NCBI GenBank assembly: GCA_026706425.1
Contig: JAPOYW010000591.1
Coordinates: 2,404 to 13,054, forward strand
Reading direction: 5' to 3'
Source: Gammaproteobacteria bacterium
GTDB taxonomy: Bacteria; Pseudomonadota; Gammaproteobacteria; Pseudomonadales; Azotimanducaceae
Length of the DNA: 10,651 bases
Shown here: positions 1 to 5,543 of the stretch, piece by piece
How the letters are laid out: each line of letters starts with the position of its first letter
Numbering within the stretch: the first letter of the stretch is position 1
Made by a program: the position numbers and the translations under genes
Notes under the pieces: model-generated
Told to the model about the DNA's origin: nothing
Seen by the model: the letters and a program-made list of their open reading frames with translations, nothing else
The model's database searches: none

Positions 1-1
1 G

Positions 2-1984
2 GACGGAAAACTGTCTCTGTTGCAATCGCGACCCATGACCAACCTGCCGCCGGCGCCACTCGAGAACGTCAAGTGGGAGGTACCGGAACCGGGCGCGAGA
101 CTGGAGCGCGACCAGGTTGTGGAATTCATGCCGGGTCCATTGTCGCCCCTTTTCCAAAGCTTGTACCTCCCCGCCCTCGATGTGGCCTACTACCTGATGA
201 GGGTGTCCCAAGGCGGGAATGAAGCCGGCGGCGCAACCTATCGGCAGCTCGCGAAAGTGCTGGGGGGGCAGCACCCCGGTCAAGCCGTGGTGAATGGCTA
301 CGCCTACCGGCATTTCCCGCCGGGGGGAAATCCATTCGTGCTGCGACCCCAAGGGGGGCGTGGGCGGCGTAGTCGTTTCAACGTCCGCGACGTCAGCCGC
401 GGCTACCACGAAACGCCGCGACGGTGGCGCCACGAGGAACTTCCGAAATACCTCGCAACCGTCGAGCTTTGGCGGCGGCTCGACCCGGCAACGGCCGAAG
501 ACGAGCGACTGCTGGCGGGAATACGGACGCTCTCTTGGGCGGACGCGCACTACTGGCGTTTCGTGGACGAGGTGCTCGCGTTCCCCCGGCGTGCCGACGA
601 AGCATTGCAGGAGTTCCTTGCCGAGCACGCTCCGGGCGCCAATCTAACCAGCGGCATGCTGCTGGACGGGTCGGGTTCGCCGACCATGCAGGCCCCGATC
701 GACCTGTGGCGCATCGCCCGGCGGATTCGGTCGGCGCCGGCGCTCCATGAACTCGTCGCGACGACGCCGGCACCTCGGCTGCTCGCCACGCTGGACGGGT
801 TCACCGGTGGTCAAGCGGTGGTGCGGGAGATAGCCAAGTATCTTGCCGAATACGGTCATCAGATCTACTCCCTCGACTACGCCGAACCGACCCCGAGCCA
901 AGATCCGACCCAGGTCTTGTCGCTGTTGAAGAGCCTTGTTCTCGAACGCGACTACGATCCCGTCGCACAGCAGGCCGAAACCCGGGCCAGGCGTCGCACA
1001 GCGCTGCGCGACGCCTCCCGGCACTTCCGCGGTCGACTCTGGTGGCGGTTCCGCTGGCGGCTGTTCTGGGCGCAGCACTACTATCCCAACCGCGACGAGA
1101 GCCAGTTCTACCTCGGTGCGGCATGGCCGGTGCTGCAGCGACTCGCGCTTGAGCTTGGACGACGCCTCGTAGCGGTGGGCACCCTCGCCAGACCGGATGA
1201 CGTGTACTACCTCGATGGGAGCGAACTGGACCGGGCCATCGAAGCCCAGCGCGACGAGCTGCCGGTAGGGGACCTCAAACACCTAGCCGCGGAGCGCCGC
1301 GAACTGCGGGAAGCCCGCAAACGGCTCTCCCCGCCACCAGCCATTTCCCAGAGAGAGCCTGCGTCCACCCCGGAAGAAGACGCGCAGAACGTCATCACGG
1401 GCGTTGCCGTGAGTCCCGGCAAAGTCACCGCCGAGGTCAGCGTCATCCTATCGCTCACCGATTTCGACCAGATGCGGCCGCGGAGCATCCTGGTGTGCCC
1501 GTTGACAACGCCCGCCTGGACGCAACTGTTCCCGCACGCCGTGGGCCTGGTGACGGATGTGGGCGGGATCACCGCCCATGGCTCCATCGTCGCCCGCGAA
1601 TACGGAATTCCCGCCGTCCTAGGTCTAGGCGATATCACCAAGCGGCTGTCCAGCGGGCAGTCGATCACGATCGACGGCGATGCCGGCACGGTCACCATCG
1701 AGGACCAGACCGCGGTCGCCGCGTTTCCCGCTGCCCGCAGGACCGGCCGTTCGTTTCCCGCGGTCGCGGAGACAACCGCATTCATCGGCTTGGAAACCCC
1801 GTTGCCATTCGAACACTCGGCGAGAAAGCGTCTGCTCGGGCTACTGGCACGTCCGTTCAAGGCGGCGTTATACCAAGCGTTTCTGTTCATCTATTTCAAA
1901 CTCACGGGCCCGAGCGGCGGCCCTGCGGCACCTGCGGCAGGACGACGGCGAACACGGAATCGAACACAAGCCCCTCGCACCTAG
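2..1984 (+). CDS. PEP-utilising enzyme (PEP synthase / rifampicin phosphotransferase-like), 5' end outside window
   Basis: Partial gene: the frame is open to the left edge, and the first residues, read from base 2, are DGKLSLLQSRPMTN. LQSRPMT is the hallmark end of the PPDK_N ATP-grasp domain, so the ATP-binding part lies upstream; the TTG at 20 and the ATG at 35 are internal codons, not starts. Next comes a long helical middle region (with the PGPLSPL and VVNGYAY segments typical of this superfamily). The PEP-utiliser mobile domain follows at about 1400-1710, with the phospho-accepting histidine in GGITAHGSIVAREYGIPAV (His codon 1577-1579). By family knowledge, such enzymes transfer phosphate from ATP (or PEP) through this His to pyruvate or, in rifampicin phosphotransferases, to an antibiotic. 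The order ATP-grasp, middle, His domain matches the Rph type. Odd: a tail of about 90 residues after the His domain, with a hydrophobic stretch (AALYQAFLFIYFKLTG) and a basic end. The substrate cannot be told from sequence. Confidence 0.85.
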   Translation, partial: DGKLSLLQSRPMTNLPPAPLENVKWEVPEPGARLERDQVVEFMPGPLSPLFQSLYLPALDVAYYLMRVSQGGNEAGGATYRQLAKVLGGQHPGQAVVNGYAYRHFPPGGNPFVLRPQGGRGRRSRFNVRDVSRGYHETPRRWRHEELPKYLATVELWRRLDPATAEDERLLAGIRTLSWADAHYWRFVDEVLAFPRRADEALQEFLAEHAPGANLTSGMLLDGSGSPTMQAPIDLWRIARRIRSAPALHELVATTPAPRLLATLDGFTGGQAVVREIAKYLAEYGHQIYSLDYAEPTPSQDPTQVLSLLKSLVLERDYDPVAQQAETRARRRTALRDASRHFRGRLWWRFRWRLFWAQHYYPNRDESQFYLGAAWPVLQRLALELGRRLVAVGTLARPDDVYYLDGSELDRAIEAQRDELPVGDLKHLAAERRELREARKRLSPPPAISQREPASTPEEDAQNVITGVAVSPGKVTAEVSVILSLTDFDQMRPRSILVCPLTTPAWTQLFPHAVGLVTDVGGITAHGSIVAREYGIPAVLGLGDITKRLSSGQSITIDGDAGTVTIEDQTAVAAFPAARRTGRSFPAVAETTAFIGLETPLPFEHSARKRLLGLLARPFKAALYQAFLFIYFKLTGPSGGPAAPAAGRRRTRNRTQAPRT

Positions 1985-2001
1985 TCCAGTTGAACGCTCG
2001 A

Positions 2002-2436
2002 ATGGAATCTGGATATTTGAAGCGGCTGCTTGCCGTGGCGCTCATGTCGTTCGCAGCGATCCCCGGCATATCCGCGTCTGATCCCGCCGCCGGCACCGAT
2101 GCGTTGACTCGCGCCCGCGATTATCGCGACGCTGGCAAGATCGACGATGCCATCGCCACCTACGAACGATCCGTCGAGCTCGATCCGTCCCTCGTCGATG
2201 CCTGGCTGGAGTTGATCCTGCTCCTCACCGAGGTGTCCCAGCACAGGCGGGCCCTCGAAACCAGCGAACGCGCCGTTCGGGAACTACCCAACGAACCCAA
2301 GATCCTCGCGAGGCTGGTGTTCCAACATGGGCGCCTTTCTCGGCATGCACAACGCCGGGTACGACTACGACGTGTTCCCCGGTCGATCTCCCATCGAATG
2401 GGAAATCATCGCCCGGGCCAACGTCTATCCAGATGA
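2002..2436 (+). CDS. TPR-containing N-terminal fragment of the broken gene
   Basis: This open frame, taken alone, would give 144 residues: an export signal, TPR-like helices (for example DAGKIDDAIATYERSVELDP followed by ALETSERAVRELPNEP), then about 40 arginine-rich residues (HAQRRVRLRRVPRSISH) that look like out-of-frame reading of the segment conserved in the next frame. The real protein content therefore stops near 2320. The stop TGA at 2434-2436 overlaps an ATG at 2433 in the third frame. That overlap looks like translational coupling but is probably accidental, because the intervening conserved segment is in neither of these two frames. Confidence 0.4.
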   Translation: MESGYLKRLLAVALMSFAAIPGISASDPAAGTDALTRARDYRDAGKIDDAIATYERSVELDPSLVDAWLELILLLTEVSQHRRALETSERAVRELPNEPKILARLVFQHGRLSRHAQRRVRLRRVPRSISHRMGNHRPGQRLSR

Positions 2437-3239
2437 AGCCCAGGTCCCCACCGCGCAGTGGGAAGCGCTCGTCGCGTACTTTCTGGATCAGGCGCCCGCA
2501 ACACCCGCGCCCCGAGAATCCGAACCCGAAGTCGGGGTCGGCCTCGATCAGTTCCGGGTCGTCGAGTTCGGCCCGGGCCATCACCTCTTATCTGCGTGAT
2601 CTAGACGGCGACGGATGGGATGACATCGCCGTCGTGTTCGGACAGAGCCGGGAAGGCATCCACATTTTCTACAACCTCGGGGACGGCTCGTTTCGCCACT
2701 CCTATGCCCTGCCACTGTCGCCCACCTACGGCACCAATTTCTTCGCGCTCTACGACTTCAACGGCGACGGGTTCGCCGACATCCTGGCCACAAACGGGGA
2801 CAACGGCGACTATGTGAGCGAGTTCCCGAAGAGTCATCACGGTATCCGGATCTACCTCAACGACGGCCGCAACGCCTTTGTCGAGCGGGTCTTCTTCCCC
2901 ATGTACGGTGCCAGCAAGGCGCTCGCGGTGGACTTCGACGCGGACGGCGATCTCGACATCGCCGGAATCGCCATGTTTGCCGACTTCATGCGCCATCCCG
3001 AGGCGGGTTTCGTCTACCTCGAGAACCAAGGTGATCTGGAGTTCGATGCCACCCACACGCCCGAAGCCGCCGACGGCCGGTGGGTCGCCATGGACGTCGG
3101 CGACATGGACGGCGACGAGGACATCGACATCGTTCTCGGGTCCTTCATCGAAGGACCGGGTGCCGTGCCGGCGGTGCTCATGCAGCGGTGGAGGGACCTG
3201 CAGCGACCGCTACTCTATCTCGAGAATCAACTCAAGTGA
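2433..3239 (+). CDS. FG-GAP/VCBS repeat C-terminal fragment of the broken gene
   Basis: This open frame would give 268 residues from ATG 2433. The first 45 or so are a low-complexity Ser/Pro/Arg stretch, consistent with out-of-frame reading. Recognisable sequence begins at about ITSYLRDLDGDGWDD (2580 onward). It then runs through four Asp/Gly-rich calcium-binding loops separated by strand-forming segments (GIHIFYNLGDGSF, HHGIRIYLNDG, GFVYLENQGDLEF), as in beta-propeller blades. No signal peptide of its own is present, so if translated alone it would stay in the cytoplasm, unlike its relatives. Substrate or partner unknown. Confidence 0.5.
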   Translation: MKPRSPPRSGKRSSRTFWIRRPQHPRPENPNPKSGSASISSGSSSSARAITSYLRDLDGDGWDDIAVVFGQSREGIHIFYNLGDGSFRHSYALPLSPTYGTNFFALYDFNGDGFADILATNGDNGDYVSEFPKSHHGIRIYLNDGRNAFVERVFFPMYGASKALAVDFDADGDLDIAGIAMFADFMRHPEAGFVYLENQGDLEFDATHTPEAADGRWVAMDVGDMDGDEDIDIVLGSFIEGPGAVPAVLMQRWRDLQRPLLYLENQLK

Positions 3240-3508
3240 GGCGGCGAGACAGCCGAGCACCAATTCGCCGTGCAAGCGACCGTTCAACTTACAGGCACTA
3301 AGGCTCGCAGGTGATCTATTCCGGCGGCATCGGGCGCGGCTGCCTCTTCGCGATGCGGATCTCGTTGACCAACACCAGTTCGTTCTTGTGCGCCGCCCGG
3401 ATGCCCCTCAAGCTCTTTTTCCTTCCGTTCGTCCATGCCTTGTCTGGTCCTATCGAGTGCGCCAATCCCTGTTGAGCTATTATCCACCGCGGACTAACGG
3501 AGGACCTC
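3240..3508. other. Intergenic gap with a minus-strand coding-like scrap
   Basis: There are 269 bases between the FG-GAP stop and the VOC start. No tRNA, repeat array or convincing promoter hexamer pair is visible; TATTAT at 3478-3483 lacks a matching -35. The minus strand from ATG 3436 to TAG 3316 reads MDERKEKELE, then, after skipping one base in the C run at 3404-3407 (a G run on the minus strand), GIRAAHKNELVLVNEIRIAK to a stop after MPPE. Third positions in the second part are almost all G or C, as in the real genes here. I do not recognise the peptide. It may be a remnant of a small gene or chance. Confidence 0.35.
3499..3504 (+). promoter_or_regulatory. Strong ribosome binding site for the VOC gene
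   Basis: GGAGGA lies four bases upstream of the ATG at 3509. It fixes the start of the VOC protein and is the best Shine-Dalgarno match among the plus-strand genes of the window. Confidence 0.8.
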
Positions 3509-3943
3509 ATGCGGATTCAGTCACTCGGCCACGTGGTCATCAAGGTCCGGGACGTCAAGCGGTCCGAGGCGTTCTACAACGGTGTGCTCGGCCTGCCCAT
3601 CGTCGCGCGCGGCACCCGCTCGCCGATGACGTTCTTCTCGCTGGGCGACCACCACGACTTCGCGATTGCCGGTCTCGGCGACGATGCGGAGTCCGCCGGG
3701 AGCAATACGGTGGGTCTCGCCCACGTCGCGTTCAAGATCGGCAATTCGCTCGACGAGTTGAAGGACGCCAAGCGGCACTTGGACGACGCCGGCGTCCCGT
3801 GTGCGCCCATCGATCACGAGGTCACGCAGTCGTTGTACTTCGCGGATCCGGACGGGAACCAGGTCGAGTTGTACGTGGATGTCTCGGACGTCTGGAAGCA
3901 GGAACCGCAGCGGGTGGCGCAGGCCTCGAAGCTCGAGATCTGA
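3509..3943 (+). CDS. VOC superfamily protein (glyoxalase / extradiol dioxygenase fold)
   Basis: A 144-residue, complete single-unit VOC protein with two beta-alpha-beta-beta-beta halves. The first half starts LGHVVIKVRDVKRSEAFYNG and the second VGLAHVAFKIGNSLDELKDA. The metal-ligand positions of the fold are filled: His8, His72 and Glu120 (in DPDGNQVELYVD). His103 in DHEVTQSLYFADPDGN resembles the second-half active-site segment of catechol 2,3-dioxygenase-like proteins. Family members bind Fe(II), Mn, Zn or Ni and act as extradiol dioxygenases, glyoxalases, epimerases or fosfomycin/bleomycin resistance proteins; which applies cannot be read from this sequence. Cytoplasmic, with no signal peptide. 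The start is set by the strong ribosome binding site. It is transcribed alone: the upstream gap is 269 bases and the next gene is convergent, 49 bases away. Confidence 0.88.
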   Translation: MRIQSLGHVVIKVRDVKRSEAFYNGVLGLPIVARGTRSPMTFFSLGDHHDFAIAGLGDDAESAGSNTVGLAHVAFKIGNSLDELKDAKRHLDDAGVPCAPIDHEVTQSLYFADPDGNQVELYVDVSDVWKQEPQRVAQASKLEI

Positions 3944-3954
3944 CGGTTAGGGAA

Positions 3955-4000
3955 TGACGCGACCCGTGGGGACGGGCTCGATAGGGTCGCCCCTACGTCA
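3955..4000. terminator. Stem-loop between convergent VOC and DUF4143 genes
   Basis: An interrupted inverted repeat: TGACG (3955-3959) with CGTCA (3996-4000), and CGACCC (3960-3965) with GGGTCG (3984-3989), around an 18-base loop. It lies in the convergent gap and overlaps the last codons of the DUF4143 frame, so it could stop transcription from both sides. No U tract follows on either strand, so it is not a textbook Rho-independent terminator. The GTAGGGGCGACCC motif on the minus strand may belong to a dispersed intergenic repeat (inference). Confidence 0.35.
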
Positions 4001-4586
4001 ACGTCCTCAGAAAACCCAGTGCGGGCAAGGCCCTGATGCCCTGCAGTGACACGTAATCACGTTGTCCCGACAACGCAATCTGGTATGCATCCGCGTTGGG
4101 GAACCGAATTTTCAGGTAGCGCAGGCCACGGTCGATGTCGCGGTCCGCGAGCTTGCACTCCACGAGCATCGCCGGTTGTCGATCCTCCAAGACCACGAAG
4201 TCGACTTCGCGACCGTCGATGTCGCGGAAGAAGCGGAGTTCGAGGTCGCGTCCTTGTGTGTCCTGCTCGAAGTGGACCCATTTCAGCAAGTGGCACGCAA
4301 CCAGGTTTTCGAACCGGGCCGCCGGGTCGGCAACCAGCGACCAGTCGAAGTGGTAGTGCTTGCGCTCCTGCTTCACCGCGCGAATGCGTGGGGCGCCGAA
4401 CGGCGGGAGCCGAAAGAGAGCGAACAGACGTTCCAGCGTATCGAGCCACGCCGCCACTGTCTTGTGGACGACCTGCAGATCCTCGCGTAGCGCGTTTATG
4501 GACAACGGCGAGCCGACGAGGTCGGGTAGCCGGAGCATCATTTCCTCCAACCGCCCGAGATCGCGAATGCCGGTCATCCCCGTCAC
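3993..4586 (-). CDS. DUF4143 (PD-(D/E)XK-like) C-terminal domain of an AAA+ ATPase, ATPase part missing
   Basis: 197 residues from GTG 4586; ATG 4577 is an equally plausible start. The protein matches the C-terminal half of prokaryotic AAA_14/DUF4143 ATPases: a winged-helix-like part at 1-60 (GSPLSINALREDLQVVHKTV), then RFENLVACHLLKWVHF (91-106), DIDGREVDFVV (122-132) and LVECK (141-145). Glu93, Asp129, Glu143 and Lys145 form an intact PD-(D/E)XK-type signature. Family members normally have an N-terminal P-loop ATPase of about 200 residues. Here the in-frame stop TAA at 4605-4607 cuts it off, and no Walker motif is seen upstream. Conserved-looking sequence (GLIEEDVTG) continues up to that stop, so this is a truncation, not a short family member. 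It is probably a remnant, though the domain itself is uninterrupted. It is divergent from the SDR gene (56 bases between stop and SDR start) and convergent with the VOC gene. Confidence 0.75.
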   Translation of the reverse strand: MTGMTGIRDLGRLEEMMLRLPDLVGSPLSINALREDLQVVHKTVAAWLDTLERLFALFRLPPFGAPRIRAVKQERKHYHFDWSLVADPAARFENLVACHLLKWVHFEQDTQGRDLELRFFRDIDGREVDFVVLEDRQPAMLVECKLADRDIDRGLRYLKIRFPNADAYQIALSGQRDYVSLQGIRALPALGFLRTLT

Positions 4587-4623
4587 GTCCTCCTCGATCA
4601 GACCTTACTGCAATACACTCGCC

Positions 4624-4650
4624 TCAGTTCGAGGAGGTCAGTTCGAGGAG
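4624..4650 (+). repeat. 13-base tandem direct repeat in the SDR leader
   Basis: TCAGTTCGAGGAG occurs twice, at 4624-4636 and 4638-4650, with a period of 14. Each copy ends in GAGGAG, a Shine-Dalgarno-like sequence. The second copy lies 10 bases before the GTG at 4661 and two bases before an out-of-frame ATG at 4653. A simple local duplication is the likely origin. Confidence 0.7.
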
Positions 4651-4660
4651 AGATGACGCC

Positions 4661-5437
4661 GTGCCAACACAACGCAACCCCGAGAACGGGGAGACCGCGC
4701 TGATCGTCGGGGGCGGTCCCGGCATCAGCGCAAGCTGCGCGCGTCTGTTCGCCGGCGACGGCATGCGCGTGGCGGTCGCGGCGCGCACGCCGGACAAGCC
4801 TGTGCTAGTCGACCTGGCTGCGCAACTCGGCGTACGGAACTACGCCTGCGACGCCGCCGACCCGGTAGCGGTCGGGCGTCTGTTCGAGTCGGTCACGGCG
4901 GAGCTCGGCAGCCCAACGCTCGTGGTGCACAACATCGACGGGCGGATGGCGGGCATCTTTCGCAAGGGCATCACCGAGGCGGATCCGGACCTTGTTCGCG
5001 ACACCGTGATGAGCTCGGCCTACAGCGCCTTTCTCGTGGCCCAGCAAGCGGCGAGGCAGATGCTCGACGGACCGCCCGACGCCGCCGATGCCGGGCATCG
5101 GGGCACGATCATCTTCACCAACGCCAGCGCCGCGATGAAGGGCTATCCCCGAAGCGGCGCTTTCGCGATGGCTTGCCAGGCCAAGGCCGGACTCGCGCAA
5201 AGCATGGCGCGGGAACTCATGGGACAAGGCATCCACGTCGCCCAGGTTCCGATCGACGCCGCTATCGGGTGGACGCAACCGGACGGCACGCGGGCCCACC
5301 GCATGGCCGGCACCTCGGTCGACGACAACATGGCCGATCCCGACCGCATCGCGGAAACCTACCTGCAACTGCATCGGCAACACCGTTCGACCTGGGCGTT
5401 CGAGGTCGTGCTGCGTCCCTGGATGGAGAACTGGTAG
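4661..5437 (+). CDS. Short-chain dehydrogenase/reductase-like protein with altered active site
   Basis: 258 residues from GTG 4661; sequence upstream in the same frame is antisense to DUF4143 and not SDR-like. The Rossmann fold is clear: nucleotide-binding ALIVGGGPGISASCARLF (13-30), dinucleotide-specificity region VAVAARTPDK (37-46), an acidic YACDA (61-65) and the NNAG-equivalent VVHNIDG (88-94). The catalytic region is unusual. Ser156 in TNASAAMKG is present, but in SGAFAMACQAKAGLAQSMAREL Phe168 sits where the catalytic Tyr belongs and Cys172 where the catalytic Lys belongs. Relatives that I recall in this divergent SDR branch also have Phe but usually keep the Lys. It may bind NAD(P) without being a classical oxidoreductase, or use another mechanism. 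Its substrate is unknown. It is convergent with the DUF1552 gene and appears to be a single-gene transcript. Confidence 0.85.
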   Translation: MPTQRNPENGETALIVGGGPGISASCARLFAGDGMRVAVAARTPDKPVLVDLAAQLGVRNYACDAADPVAVGRLFESVTAELGSPTLVVHNIDGRMAGIFRKGITEADPDLVRDTVMSSAYSAFLVAQQAARQMLDGPPDAADAGHRGTIIFTNASAAMKGYPRSGAFAMACQAKAGLAQSMARELMGQGIHVAQVPIDAAIGWTQPDGTRAHRMAGTSVDDNMADPDRIAETYLQLHRQHRSTWAFEVVLRPWMENW

Positions 5438-5465
5438 CGCTTGAAGGCCGAATCTCAGGCGGGGG

Positions 5466-5497
5466 CGACGGCGCGCCTGACGGGCGCGATAGCGTCG
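5466..5497. terminator. Hairpin between convergent SDR and DUF1552 genes
   Basis: CGCGCC (5472-5477) pairs with GGCGCG (5483-5488) around a five-base loop. It is extended by CGACG (5466-5470) with CGTCG (5493-5497), with small internal bulges. It lies in the 106-base gap between two converging stops, where a bidirectional terminator is expected. No U tract follows, so Rho-independent activity is uncertain. Nothing else is seen in this gap. Confidence 0.4.
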
Positions 5498-5543
5498 GGG
5501 CGGCACTGGGGCGCTACGGGTCGGAGGTCAACGACAAATCTGG

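Larger units (their letters stand above)
2002..3239 (+). pseudogene. Exported TPR + FG-GAP/VCBS repeat protein, broken into three reading frames
   Basis: Three consecutive pieces resemble one protein but sit in different frames. (1) From ATG 2002: a Sec signal peptide (KR then LLAVALMSFAAIPGISA, probable cut before SD), then two to three TPR-like helix pairs to about 2320. (2) From about 2327 in the next frame: MGAFLGMHNAGYDYDVFPG through QWEALVAYFLDQAP, which matches the region preceding the repeats in a family of FG-GAP proteins that I recognise. (3) From about 2575 in the third frame: four DxDxDG-type calcium-binding loops (DLDGDG 2598, DFNGDG 2754, DFDADG 2931, DMDGDE 3102), ending LLYLENQLK. 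Related proteins usually carry a CxxCH haem motif just before the MG.FLG segment; none is visible in any frame here, so the first junction may be a deletion rather than a single-base slip. The start is 17 bases after the PEP enzyme stop, with no clear Shine-Dalgarno. Decay or assembly error are both possible. Confidence 0.7.

Noticed and set aside
644..1282. 212-codon minus-strand frame inside the PEP-utilising enzyme
   Set aside because: Antisense to a clearly conserved gene, with no recognisable motif.
2433..2436. ATGA overlap suggesting two coupled genes instead of one broken gene
   Set aside because: The conserved MGAFLG-to-FLDQAP segment is in neither overlapping frame, so a broken single gene explains the data better.
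3478..3483. TATTAT as a -10 box for the VOC gene
   Set aside because: The region 17 bases upstream (GAGTGC) has no resemblance to a -35 box, so a promoter cannot be claimed.
2878..3957. 359-codon plus-strand frame crossing the FG-GAP gene, the gap and the VOC gene
   Set aside because: It overlaps two recognisable genes in other frames and is Arg/Ser-rich with no domain; a shadow.
4046..4660. Upstream extension of the SDR frame to 4046
   Set aside because: This part is antisense to the DUF4143 domain and has no SDR-like sequence; the SDR fold starts after GTG 4661.
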